64,000 nucleotides of DNA, from positions 46,729,467 to 46,793,466 of the forward strand of contig NC_087070.1 of NCBI RefSeq assembly GCF_963678635.1, read 5' to 3'. The DNA comes from Symsagittifera roscoffensis (taxonomy: Eukaryota; Xenacoelomorpha; Acoela; Convolutidae). Positions 13,293 to 25,293 of the stretch are shown here, piece by piece. The position numbers and the translations under genes were made by a program. Under the pieces are notes generated by a model. That model searched no databases. It saw nothing but the letters and a program-made list of their open reading frames with translations, and had not been told where the DNA came from. Positions within the stretch are counted from its first letter, which is position 1; each line of letters starts with the position of its first letter.

Positions 13293-15749
13293 TTTTTTAT
13301 GTCATTCGAATCACGACTGGAGGGGCTTCTATATGATATCTCAGTCAACTTTTTCTGATGATTGTCCGTGGTATGTTTTTTGTTATAGTTTTTGTAAGCT
13401 GAAACACACCTGGAAACAAGGTCCTACAATTTTCAGTGGTCGCACAAGAACACAGCCTATCGAATTTCATGTTCAACTCTCAAATAAAAATCCTTCTTTG
13501 TTGGCAGTTTTGCTATAATCACGGTCTTTAGTTTTGGCAATTTTAAAGAATATGTTCTCTGCTTTATTTTTGAATAAGGTTTGTGATGTTTTAAGCGTCC
13601 GTGGCCGAGAGGGAGGGTCGTGGGACGTCAAATCTGGAAGTCGCGGGTTCCAATCTGACACTGCAAAAATTTTACCTATTCGAGACTTATTTTCTAATTC
13701 TCGTACTTCACTTTGTAGAGCTGTTTTTTTTGTCGTTAATTCGCTAGTATTTGTGAAGCAAATTTTTGCCTCTGTGCCCAAATTATTACGATGAAAAATC
13801 AGTGTGGCTGCTTTTTGCTTATTACATCCCAAATTTTGTTTCAGTGACAAACTGCGCATTTAGGGACAAATTTGTGTTTTTGTGCATTTTAAAGCTCCTT
13901 TTTGTCGCTTTCGCGCTTGTCTGAGCGAAATTGCAGCTCCGACTTTGTGTCGAAAAGCAGAGTGAATTAGTACATGTTAGAGCAGGAAGTACCTGTGAGC
14001 AAGGATGTTACCCTCAATTAATTGAAACGCAATGAAGTGCATTTAATTATCGGCAATTATTGAGTGTAAGATGAAGTACATATCACTGAGAGAGAGAAGG
14101 GGTCAATTAATTGCAAGTTGGAAATTAAATAGCCAGTTTTTTTCGCAAACGTATGTTGCCTTTTTGTCACTGAACATCGAGAAACGAATTTTTTTGCAGT
14201 AACTCGGACATCTGGCACGAGAGATTACTGGCTGCGTACAGGTTCTAGAAATTTAGAAACTTGACTAAATTTTTTCTATCAGAACTTTACTTGCACTGTA
14301 CAACTTAATTTCTCAGCCTAACTTCCGTTTTTCACAGAAAAAGGTTTTCAGATAAATGCAATGATGGAGAGTTCAGAAATTACCCTAGCCAACAATGTAG
14401 GGAAAGCTGAAAAGGGTACGGCACTTATTACGGGTGCGTCCCTGCCTCAGGGCATGATGTACCTCTGAGATATTTAGTGCCTGTGAGTTAATGAGCGTGT
14501 AAAAAATAGCGGCGAGCATGTAAGGTGGGAAATAGGGGTGAAATGGGTGAAGGGAAGGGGAGAAAATGACCAAAAATATTTAAGAATCTAATGTTTTATG
14601 GGGCTAGACGTATATAGAGTAATTAATCTCGCTATAAGTCGTGCTCATGACGTATTGGTTACCTTCGAGTTTTCAGTTACGCTTCAACAACACATTTGCT
14701 GTCGTTGTATGTATTTATGCAGGCTTGAATTTATTTTTTCTTCATATAGTCTATTCGAAAAACAAATACTTAAAATAGCAAAATGAGAAAATTCGTCGAT
14801 TTAGTTTCAAATCTGAGCCAAAATATCATCGAATGGTTTCAAATTTGAAACAGTTCCAACAGTTAAGCATTTCCTAACAGTGCATGAGTTAACGAGAAAA
14901 AATGTTCTGGTTTGTAGCGGTACTGCAACAAAACCGTAAGTAAACCAAAAAAAGTCCTAACCAAGTGTTAGAGTACAAGAGCACTGTTTCATCACGATTT
15001 CTGGAAGAGAAACCGATTTATGAATACAATTAAGTTGGCCTCTCATTTGAAGGAACAGCTGCTATTATACAATTCCATTCAAGCCGTAGAAATCTCGCCT
15101 AGTCTAAGTAAGGCGAAATCTTTTAATTATATTTAGTCCTGATTAATAGTCTTTAAAAATAGTACAAAGTTTCAGTTTGGAGAAAAAAACAGTGGAAGCT
15201 GCTTGTCACCCAGCTTTCATCGATATCTTAATCTCATCTCCTTGCATATTCGCTAAGATCACAAAGTGAACTTGAATTTGCTTCTTTAAACTGTTGAGAT
15301 TTTTCATTACACATCCAGGTTCTAACAGGCTCGCGTGATTATAAATACTGTTTATTGGACGAGGCCCAAGCACAAATTTGCTTATTTTAAATTGGCATGA
15401 AATTTTTTTCGAATCTTCTGTGATGCTGGTGATAATTGTTGACAATTTTAATAATGTTGGTTTTTCGCTATTAGCATATTTTTTGATTTTAGCATTAGAA
15501 TTTTTCACTCCTTTTGTGCAGCTAAATGATGATTATTTTTATAAAACAACCATTCAACATTATATTGATGTATTTATTTATACAACATTGCTTACAAGCT
15601 ATTTTTAGTTGTAGATTTAAAAAATTGGTCACATGTTTTGGCTTTTTCTAAGCGACAGGGCAGTAGTAGTCACTCTGCACAGTAGCATACATATTGCCCA
15701 CTTCTACCCCTAGAGAGGCCAGCAGTCCCTTCAGATCAGCGATGACGTC
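13293..15749. repeat. Array unit A2 (short, 2457 bp)
   Basis: Noncoding copy of the first 2.45 kb of a unit, ending within lipocalin exon 3. It shares variants with A1 (for example the lengthened serine-tRNA-like region neighbours and the GAGTTTTCAG form near 14666) rather than with the B units. Confidence 0.85.
15648..15749 (-). pseudogene. Truncated lipocalin exon 3 (unit A2)
   Basis: About 100 bases of exon 3, from the stop codon side to GATGACGTC, where it joins the next unit. It keeps the stretch lost from A1. No other exon is present. Confidence 0.85.
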
Positions 15750-17562
15750 TTTTTTATGTCATTCGAATCACGACTGGAGGGGCTTCTATATGACATCTCA
15801 GTCAACTTTTTCTGATGATTGTCCGTGGTATGTTTTTGTTATAGTTTTTGTGAGCTAAAACACACCTGGAAACAAGGTCCTACAATTTTCAGTGGTCGCA
15901 CAAGAACACAGCCTATCGAATTTCATGTTCAACTTTCAAATAAAAATCCTTCTTTGTTGGCAGTTTTGCTATAATCACGATCTTTAGTTTTGGCAATTTT
16001 ATAGAATATGTTCTCTGCTTTATTTTTGGCTAAGGTTTGTGATGTTTTAAGCGTCCGTGGCCGAGAGGGAGGGTCGTGGGACGTCAAATCTCGAAGTCGC
16101 GGGTTCCAATCTGACACTGCAAAAATTTTACCTATTCGAGACTTATTTTTTAATTCTCGTACTTCACTTTGTAGAGCTGTTTTTTTTGTCGTTAATTCGC
16201 TAGTATTTGTGAAGCAAATCTTTGCCTCTGTGCCCAAATTATTACGATGAAAAATCAGTGTGGCTGCATTTTGCTTATTACATCCCAAATTTTGTTTCAG
16301 TGACAAACTGCGCATTTAGAGACAAATTTGTGCTTTTGTGCATTTTAAAGCTCCTTTTTGTCGCTTTCGCGCTTGTCTGAGCGAAATTGCAGCTCCGACT
16401 TTGTGCCGAAAAGCAGAGTGAATTAGTACATGTTAGAGCAGGAAGTACCTGTGAGCAAGGATGTTACCCTCAATTAATTGAAACGCAATGAAGTGCATTT
16501 AATTATCGGCAATTATTGAGGGTAAGATGAAGTACATATCACTGAGAGAGAGAAGGGATCAATTAATTGCGAGTTGGAAATTAAATAGCCAGTTTTTTTT
16601 GCAAACGTATGTTGCCTTTTTGTCACTGAACCTCATGAAACGATTTTTTTTTGCAGTAACTCGGACATGTGGCACGAGAGATTACTGGCTGCGTACAGGT
16701 TCTAGAAATTTAGAAACTTGACTTAATTTTTTCTATCAGAACTTTACTTGCACTGTACAACTTAATTTCTCAGCCTAACTTCCGTTTTTCACAGAAAAAG
16801 GTTTTCAGATAAATGCAATGATGGAGAGTTCAGAAATTACCCTAGCCAACAATGTAGGGAAAGCTAAAAAGGGTACGGCACTTATTACGGGTGCGTCCCT
16901 GCCTCAGGGCATGATGTACCTCTGAGATATTTAGTGCCTGTGAGTTAATGAGCGTGTAAAAAATAGCGGCGAGCATGTAGGGTGGGAAATAGGGGTGAAA
17001 TGGGTGAAGGGAAGGGGAGAAAATGACCAAAAATATTTAAGAACCTAATGTTTTATGGGGCTAGACGTATATAGAGTAATTAATCTCGCTATAAGTCGTG
17101 CTCATGACGTATTGGTTACCTTCGAAATTTCAGTTACGCTTCAACAACACATTTGCTGTCGTTGTATGTATTTATGCAGGCTTGAATTTATTTTTCCTTC
17201 ATATAGTCTATTCGAAAAACAAATACTTAAAATAGCAAAATGAGAAAATTCGTCGATTTAGTTTCAAATCTGATCCAAAATATCATCGAATGGTTTCAAA
17301 TTTGAAACAGTTCCAACAGTTAAGCATTTCCTAACAGTGCATGAGTTAACGAGAAAAAATGTTCTGGTTTGTAGCGGTACTGCAACAAAACCGTAAGTAA
17401 ACCAAAAAAAGTCCTAACCAAGTGTTAGAATACAAGAGCACTGTTTCATCACGATTTCTGGAAGAGAAACCGATTTATGAATACAATTAAGTTGGCCTCT
17501 CATTTGAAGGAACAGCTGCTATTATACAATTCCATTCAAGCCGTAGAAATCTCGCCTAGTCT
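15750..17562. repeat. Array unit B3 (truncated)
   Basis: B-type by its diagnostic variants. It stops at about 17562, within noncoding sequence well before the lipocalin exons, where it meets unrelated DNA. Confidence 0.85.
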
Positions 17563-17779
17563 AGTATTTTGAAATTGCAGCCTCGATTTTGTGTGAAAGC
17601 TTGCTTTTGAATCCAATGTTTTTGGATCCAGGAACTCTTGAGAACGAGGCAAATTCAGATTTAGGTGTGTGATGCAGTTGATTTCTTTCACGTTTCTTAA
17701 GTCATGTATGTGATTCAGTTGCTTTTTATTGCCTTTTTATGTCAAAGTACAGTGACATAAGACTAATATATATATAATC
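17563..17779. other. Spacer between array and Gypsy relic
   Basis: No gene or repeat recognised in these roughly 220 bases. Confidence 0.4.
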
Positions 17780-20700
17780 TCCCGCTGAATAAGTTTTGGC
17801 AGCCGTCGCTCTTTTGTCGAACTTCTTCCTATGCCTTGCCTGCGCTTGCTGTGTTTCGTCAGCACAAGTCAATAACTTCTTGCTAACGCCCTATCACATC
17901 CCTCACGTAGACCTGCTGCGATGTCCCTTTGCCCTTATATTCGGCGTAAAAAAAATTTAGCGGCAGAGCCTTCTCAAGTCCTGTCAGCATCATTTGTGAA
18001 CTAATATCTGAAAAGCGCTGCGTACTGTTATAAGCCCCATCACATGTGGCAAATATCTATCCCAGTCCGTCATGTATCGGGAGCAGTATGCCCTTAACAT
18101 TGATACCATTGGTAGTTTTTTCTCTTTTCTAAGCCATTCGTCTCTGGCTGATAGATTGTTGAATGAGCTTGGGCCACTTGAGTACGTCTCATGTGTTCTT
18201 CAGTCAGCTCACTCTCAAAAAAAGTCCCATTGTCCGACTGGAACGTCATCGGACATCCATGTCTGGCAATCTAACTATTAATCAGATAAACGCAAGCTCC
18301 TCAGCTGAAGTTGTTATGCAGGGATCAGCTTCTGCGTACTTCGTAAAGTGATCGATCAGCACAGGAGCTGACTATAGACCTTGTCTGCCATGCAAATCTT
18401 TTGATACTCACTTCATTTTTATACGATGACTCTATCATGCTCCAGGCAACTCGAAGCACTTCAAAATCCTTTGATACACTTTATCTATACTCTGATGCCC
18501 CATTTGATGTTGTGACCTGAACAACGGTTCCGTTTGATAGAGTTGCTGAAAAACTATTGCGTTGTACTTGTGTACTTGTACAGAAGCTTGTCCTTCTCCC
18601 TCCCTTTGAAGGAGGCAACAGTCCTGTCTTTTTTTTTCAAATATATTTGCCCTTTCTTCTGCATGTAGTACTGTTTCAAGATTTAGTAGCCGTCTTCCTC
18701 TAGATCGCTTTTATCTGAGGCTCCATTCATTTTTGATCCAACTCTTCAAGCTGCTAGTCATACGATCATTTCTCTGCTCTCAGTAATTCCGAGAGTCTGT
18801 ATCTTCCTTCAAATATGTTCTGATGACCCTCAATTGACAATTCAGCTCGTTTGGTTGGTGTGCGTCATTTTTTATCCCAAAACACCAGATCTTCGCCAGT
18901 GGCCTTGTTTCTTGTTCAAATGGCTCAAGGTCAATTCTGACTGATTCCCTCTGCTGTAGCAAGCTCATGGAACGTTTCTAAATTGTAATAGTCTTCAAGT
19001 CAGCTGCTGCGCTGTCTAAAACTTTTTTCACTCGAAGTCAGGTAGTGACCAGGTGAATCATCCATGGTGAACGTCTCCATAGCAGAGCCCGATATTTCGA
19101 TCTGCTTATCCATCCAAACTCCCAGGACAGAACTCTGTCTACAAAATTTTTTCCAGGCGCTTTTTCATGCTTTTCGCTGTCCGACTACCCGGACGAATTT
19201 TCCTCTTTCGAGTCTTTGGATGCAGCCTCACTCTTTGGTTGGTCATGCGTCTCGCAGGTGACGGTCAATATCTGAGTTTCGATTCTCTCTTGTCCTCTTT
19301 TATTTGAAGCCTTTATCAACACATTCTGAGCAACAGAGGAGACTAGTTGCTGAAATAATGTCCTTTCGTACTCTTGATGCTGACGTTTTGAGCCGAAATT
19401 TTTTGCTGATTGTTACTGATGTTATAGCTACTGCCCACTCTGTATTATCTCTGATCTTTTCTTTTCCAACAATTTACCCAGCTTTTTGATCATTTCTGGG
19501 TTCAATTCCAACTTTTGTCCAGCAATGAGGGCTGTTTATGTTCAGATGAGTCAGCTCCTGCTGGACCAAGCTCAAACGTAGTAGCAGATTCCCGAATAGG
19601 ACCTTTATCTCGCTGTCTTCTCTACTGGTTTTCTAGAGTGTCCCGATATAGGCTATCATGAGTTTGCCAGCCACTTTGTGAAAAAAAGTGCATATAGATG
19701 TCCTTGTCAAAGGTCGAGAATTACTCTTTTATCCCTGCCTGACTTGCTTTTTTCTGTGTACAATCTCTGACAAGATTCAGCCTTTTTGCTGAAGCTGTCC
19801 ATGTTCTGGTGCTTATCAAGCATTCTATGTTTGATTATCATAACTACCCAGTCGGACAATCCAACGACCGATGCAACTTTTTGGTCTATTGAACACGTCT
19901 TTACTCAGGAGAATCTCGGTTTTCTGTTCGCTATCTAAAGGGAGCGCTCCTGAAAAAGGCAGGGTACTTCTCAACAAACGTGACTACCGCAAACATTTCT
20001 TTTAGCGCATCATATTTCATCTCCGTATTACTCAATATGTTAAATTCTCCGAGACGGAGAACAGTTCTTCCATTTTTGTTCTTGATGCAGTATTTCGGAG
20101 ATGGCAACTACTGGCGCCCTTTTTTGTATGCATGATCAGTTCCGGCGCTTCGCACAGCTCTTGTCTTTTGTTCCTAAAGGCTGCTTGGTCCGTGTCATTC
20201 CACTCGAACTTCTTCCTTTTGTTGCGCAGCAGCTGCTGTATCTGATAGACTTTTTCTGCGTACACCCTTACGAATTTGCTCTCGTAATTCTCAAAACCCA
20301 AGAAGCTCAATAATTGTGTATCTGTCCTGGGGATTTTTCATGTTAGTACAGCTTTCACCGCATCGGGATCGGGCCTCACGTAATGCTTATCTACCATCCT
20401 GCCAAGGTACTTGATTGAACCCTCGGGGATTTCGCACTTCCAGAGTCTGCAGTTTTCGCCAGCTCTTTTCATACAATCAGTTGGTTGTTGCTATCACCAC
20501 GTCATCTGCCTTGCACATCACTAGGTTCCCGCACATCTTTGTCACGCTAGTTAAAGCTTGAGCCATGAGATTCTGAAAGGTTAATGTGGTGTTGCACAAG
20601 CCAAATGACATCCTCTTCCCTTGGCACGGGCCCAGTTCACATGCAAAAGCCGTTCCTCCCTGCCCTGTTTTCGCAAAGAGACTTACCAAAAGGTAGAACC

Positions 20701-21075
20701 AAGGTTCAAGCTGGCGCAGATCTTGGCATCTTCAAGTTTCGACAGGCTGTCATCTATGCGTGGTTTCTTATACGCATCTTAACAATTACCGCGTTGAGGT
20801 AGCAAAAGTTGCAACAGAATCTTAGTTGCCCTTCTTTCTATTTGGCAATGACAACTCCACATGTCCACAGTGATTTCGAGGGCTCTATATTGTCGTATTT
20901 GAGCAGCAGTTCTACTTCTGCTCGACATAACCTCTGATTTGTAGAGCGTCATGTTTTTCGCACCCTCTCTGTGATGAAATGTCCCTTTTTCCAATACTAG
21001 CTCATGCTCGACAAAGTTACAAAAACCTATGTCCGTTTTATACCAAAAAAAACGTCTGCATTTCAATTTGAGACC
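17780..21075 (-). mobile_element. Decayed Ty3/Gypsy pol relic
   Basis: Pieces of the minus-strand translation match the pol region of the large element at 22941-45186 in colinear order: reverse transcriptase near 20480-21066 (with a recognisable FGLCN and a damaged catalytic box), RNase H/tether near 19900-20310, integrase and its flanks near 17780-18970. It covers the counterpart of roughly 33380-36970 of the large element but is shorter. It is heavily broken, with many interruptions, and no gag or LTR was seen beside it. An old member of the same family. Confidence 0.85.
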
Positions 21076-22158
21076 GCCCTAATCATCTCAAATTTTATAT
21101 CCCCCATTTTTCGAATCTTCTGATCTTATTTTTCTGATATTTTCAGTTGTCGCGAGAAACTTGAGCATGACATGCTCAATTTGAATTTTTGAAAAATTTT
21201 ATTTCACTTCAAAATCAAGACCAAACGTTTTCTCAAGGTCAAACTTCCAAATATGACCGACACAATTGGAACTTATTTGCCTAATTTCCTGTCTTTAGGG
21301 AAGATTCATGTCCTGTAGTTATTCACGTTTGAAAAATTAATTGGACCGATTTCGATAGCGACTTCGCGTGATTTTGTATCATTCGCCCAGAAATTACACT
21401 GTGACGGAGCGTAGAAAATGTCACTATTGACAACTGGCTGATTTCAATTACCTTATCTTTTCTCGTTTTTACCGTCTCGACCTTTTCAATTGATTTTCTG
21501 GAGTGATTAAGGGGTAACAATCATGTTATCGTGCTTAGGCCATCAATGAAACCGCTTTAAATCAGCTTTCAAATATATGAAAATATAATCTCATAGCTGG
21601 TTCTGGGATTCCCAGACAAGGTGATTGTTGCAAAAAAATCAAGTTCAGAATCTATGATTAAAAAAAATTTTAGTGACAGTTTTATATTAGATCTATTAGA
21701 GATGGTTTGACTCTTTCCTCGCCACCAACTACTCATGCTACCAAATACCAAATCGATTGAATTAAATTGAATGGGTTCAGGGCATTACAGCAGCTAAAAG
21801 GTGGTAATGTTTGTTAAAATATTCTTTGGGCACCGGGCTCTGATTCCAACTTCTGCCCGAAAAACGTCTTTATCTCCTAATTTCTGCTGCTCGGGAGGAA
21901 TCGAAGCAGTCACGAATACCCCACTGGATCTTCCGGTTCCGCTTTCTGCCACAAGTAAACTCCATTTCGAGTGTACGTGTCATGCTAGGAGGCTTTGTTT
22001 CGATTTTTTTAATATTTCTCTTTGTCTACAAATTTTCGTCTCGTATTTGGCTGTTGTGTGTCTGTCACTTTGTTTTGTCAAAATGTCCGTTTTAGCTCTC
22101 AGAAATATTCAAATCCTAATCATAAATTTACATTTATGGAATATGTTGAGCCTCTTTT
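21076..22158. other. Gene-free stretch
   Basis: AT-rich, mostly featureless. A minus-strand stretch at about 21785-21985 translates without stops into a peptide containing SGVFVTASIPPEQQKLGDK, which looks coding-like but matches nothing I recognise; it may be an exon or a transposon fragment. Confidence 0.35.
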
Positions 22159-22500
22159 TCACCCTAAATTCGTAAATATGGCGCTTATCGTCCTTTTCAC
22201 CGTGCACTGGAAGGTTCGGCTGTGCCATCCGGGGTAATGGCACATTTTTGTAAAAAAGATTTCCCAATTTATTTGGCTCTGTTGCTTTATTGACATGAAG
22301 TTCATCCATAGTTTTTTTTCAAGGTTATCTTTATTCAGCTCGATGCAGTTAATTTTGGCCTTTTCACAATGAGATCCTTCTGTAATGTGTTCTGTTTTTG
22401 TGAACACGCTACAGAAGAATTGATTATAAGCATTGCATTTCTCGGTATCGGTTCTTTGTAATTTTCCTTCGAGATTCATTATTGATGGCAGCCTTGGTGC
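22159..22500 (-). mobile_element. LINE (non-LTR retrotransposon) fragment, degenerate
   Basis: The minus-strand translation contains NQFFCSVFTKTE preceded by DTEKCNAYN and followed by a DNLEKKL stretch. This is the linker between endonuclease and reverse transcriptase in CR1/Jockey-like LINEs, where families typically show a DKEKAELLNEYFASVFT-type motif. Only this piece is present; no endonuclease or catalytic RT box was found nearby. The clade (CR1/L2/Jockey) is inferred and not certain. Confidence 0.55.
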
Positions 22501-22582
22501 TCTTCTAATGCTTCGTGGATACTTCCGTGTTGTGCTAAATTTAGGTGGTGCAAAAACTTCAAGCTCGTAGCTTTGTAGATCC

Positions 22583-22914
22583 TTATTAGCAGATTTTTTT
22601 TAGTTCTTTGTAACATTCGCCCGGAAGATACATATCGACGGATAACAAAACTAAGTCTTAAGACGACTGGCTAGCGTGTAAACAGAGCTTTGCATGTTTT
22701 TCACCGTCTCTACCAAGCCAGTACTTTTCGGTGGTCTTTTCTAACATCGGGTCGACAAAAACGTTACTGTTCTCCGGCTTCGACCAGAACGCTCAAATTA
22801 ACTGAATTACATGCAAAAATAGTGAGCTCATGGCTGGGTCTCAGTATCCCCAGGATATTCCTTCATTAATCTGCACATTGAGGATATGACTTAAGATAAA
22901 ACATTTTTTCATTG
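22583..22914 (-). repeat. Duplicated element edge: flank plus partial LTR
   Basis: About 332 bp made of 26 bp of flanking DNA (TTATTAGCAG...), an LTR portion (22609-22853) and 56 bp of element-internal DNA (22854-22909, same as about 24130-24183). It is followed directly by the same 26-bp flank and the proper 3' LTR. It looks like a local duplication or rearrangement at the element's left edge, not a separate insertion. Confidence 0.7.
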
Positions 22915-22940
22915 TTATTAGCAGATTTTTTTTAGTTCTT

Positions 22941-23961
22941 TGTAACATTCGCCCGGAAGATACATATCGAGGGATAACAAAACTAAGTCTTAAGACAACT
23001 GGCTAGCGTCTAAACAGAGCTTTTTAATTTTAAGACGACTGGCTAGCGTCTTAAAACGACTGGCTAGCTTTTTAAGACGACTGGCTAGCTTTTTAAGACG
23101 CTTTTTAATTTTAAGACGACTGGCTAGCTTTTTAAGACGACTGGCTAGCGTCTAAACAGGCTCGTCAGCAGTTAATTTGAGCGTTCTCCGGCTTCGACCA
23201 GAACGCTCAAATTAACTGAATTACATGCAAAAATAGTGAGCTCATGGCTGGGTCTCAGTATCCCCAGACCACGAGGTCACTCCTAAAAACAGGGCTACTA
23301 CTTATTATATTACTATTGTTTTTGTTCAGTAGATAAAAATCATCATCTCCATCGAAGATGGATCAACCCTTCCCCCCCCCCCCCAACTCTTAGCACCTCA
23401 TCCTTGTCAAAACTAATCCAAATATCAATTAAATTCAAGTCAGGACATGACAGGATGCTAAAAGTTCATATGAGTCAATAAAAGTTTTCCGTCCCGAGAC
23501 CCTTCCGGATTCTTGAATCCGGTGAATCAAGCTCCTTAAGTTCGATTTCACGACAACACGGAAGGCTGGTTTCTTACCCTTCACCGTTGTTCGCAACGAC
23601 CTTGCAACTATTGTAGCAGCACAATAGTTGCAACTCGGAACGTTCTCTGCAATCTGCTGCTGTTTTTCTTCAATTCCGACTTCTTCAATTTCGATAAAAA
23701 TGTTCTCGTCAGCGCAACTAATGTTGTTGTGTTTTCTCACTCATTTTTTGTTAAAATGGCCGTTTCAGCATTTCTCAGAAATGTGACGTCATCATTCGAA
23801 TTTTTGAAATTTTAAAATACTAGATTATTCCAGCCCTCACCGTTTGGCTAAACGTTCCAATAACGCCCTTAGTTCTTAAAAACCACCAATCCGGAAGGCT
23901 TACTGCTAAAATTCCGAATTTTGCAGAGATTGCATTTTTCACATTCTGGTCGAATGTCACA
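22941..23961 (-). repeat. 3' LTR of the giant Gypsy element
   Basis: About 1021 bp, aligning to 44243-45186 from the TGTAACATTCG terminus to CGAATGTCACA. It is longer than its partner because of a local burst of short duplications around 22985-23217. Confidence 0.9.
22985..23217. repeat. Burst of short templated repeats and fold-back inside the 3' LTR
   Basis: The motif CGACTGGCTAGC occurs about seven times here against once in the partner LTR, with spacers such as TTTTTAAGA. It ends in a perfect inverted repeat with 18-bp arms (23170-23187 and 23200-23217) around a 12-nt loop. Confidence 0.85.
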
Positions 23962-24780
23962 TACTCCCCGGACAGTCCGGTCAATGTCCTCATTGAATCG
24001 CGCAATGTTCTAAATGGTTACAGTGTCATCGAACAGAATTTACAAAATGCACGAAATTACTTTTATCTACGTCACATCGACTCACTGCAGAATATAAATG
24101 GCATCATACTACATCACTGTAGCCTTCAAATTCCTTCATTAATCTGCACATTGAGGATATGACTTAAGATAAAACATTTTTTCTGACTTCCAGTGTCAAT
24201 GTCCCGATTAGAACTTTTTCTCCTAGATTTAAAAGGTGTTGGCTTGCAGGACAGTCCTGCCAACCAACAAGCTAAAATTATCCTACTATGCTCCTTCCCT
24301 TCGGAAATCTTGCTTGTTTATTGTCCTGAATATTAAAACTAAGAAACTTTGTGGTTAGAAAGAACAATGAAACAATCTCTTTCTTCGAGAGATTACTCAA
24401 GCCTTCCACATCACCACAAAGTGATCAGTCTTCCTAAGTGATTAAAAACAATCATGCAGGCTGGAATATTTAAATATACTCTTCCCTCAAGCCTTTCTAA
24501 ATAAATAATAAGTGAGTGTCTCTAAAGCCACTTCAACTAAAATCAAAATGCAAATTTATAAATGCAACAATTTCAAAACTCAACTAAATGTTTCAGTTTT
24601 CAATTACAACTTGGTTGCTTGGCTTCTCACTTGAGTTTTTCACACACATAAAACAATTCTGAGTTTTGACTTTTCTTCATCATTCCTTTGTTCTCTTCTT
24701 TTTTCGTCGTTTAGAAGTTCTAAAACTTCTAAATTCTCTTAATTTTCTTTCTTGTTGCCTCTTGTTTTCTCGACCATTCA
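23962..24780 (-). other. 3' untranslated part of the element with candidate polypurine tract
   Basis: Directly inside the 3' LTR the element strand reads CTGTCCGGGGAGTA, a short purine-rich candidate polypurine primer site (about 23962-23975). The remaining roughly 800 bp to the last reading frame are AT-rich with no gene seen. Confidence 0.5.
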
Positions 24781-25278
24781 TCAATGTTCCATTTCTTCCT
24801 TCTGTGATACTGACTCCGCACTTTCGGTTTCCGTGTCCTGTAGCACATCATTGGCTATCCTGACGCTGTTGGAAGCCGTCCTCCAACACTTCTGCTCTTC
24901 TACCCTCTGTTTACAGCAAGGTAGGGGATCCACGTTGGATTCTCTGTTTCTGCAGAAACTATTGTGGAGACACAACGTCACGTTTCTCTCCAAATCTTCT
25001 TTCAGCATCTCTGCCTTCTCATTTCCACTACGCTCACTCGTCCTGGAAATCCTTTTCACGGCGGTGGTCACTGCATTCCGATGAGTCACGAGAGCTCGCT
25101 TGAAAGCTCCTGCCCCAATGTCCAGCTGATATTCACTGTACACCCTGCCGTGCTTCGACATATGCTTTTTCGCATACTCGTACAACCATGCAGTCATGTT
25201 GGCTCTGAACCATGGCATCAATCGTTTTCTCGCCCATATCTTCTTCACTTCCATCGGAATGTTTAGAACTTTGCACAT
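24781..25278 (-). CDS. Element ORF5, unknown 165-aa protein
   Basis: Open from an ATG at 25278, which lies about 13 nt after the stop of the preceding frame, so the two may be read from one message. The protein is basic in its first half (WARKRLMPWFRANMTAWLYEYAKKH) and has a cysteine-containing middle (CRNRESNVDPLPCCKQRVEE) with an acidic, serine-rich end (TETESAESVSQKEE). No signal peptide, transmembrane segment or known domain is evident. It could be an accessory or structural protein of the element. Function not recognised. Confidence 0.55.
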   Translation of the reverse strand: MCKVLNIPMEVKKIWARKRLMPWFRANMTAWLYEYAKKHMSKHGRVYSEYQLDIGAGAFKRALVTHRNAVTTAVKRISRTSERSGNEKAEMLKEDLERNVTLCLHNSFCRNRESNVDPLPCCKQRVEEQKCWRTASNSVRIANDVLQDTETESAESVSQKEEMEH

Positions 25279-25293
25279 TGTCTCAAAAAGATC

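Larger units (their letters stand above)
1..17562 (-). repeat. Tandem array of lipocalin-bearing units (short A and full B types)
   Basis: The same segment recurs five times with fixed internal order. B units (2995-8143, 8144-13292) are 5149 bp and carry a whole lipocalin gene. A units (563-2994, 13293-15749) stop inside lipocalin exon 3 and join straight to the start of the next B unit. The last B copy (15750-17562) is cut off in noncoding sequence. Positions 130-562 are the tail of an earlier unit. A units share diagnostic variants with each other, and B units with each other, giving the order A-B-B-A-B. Seen directly by aligning repeated stretches by eye; the divergence between types is only a few percent. 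Confidence 0.93.
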
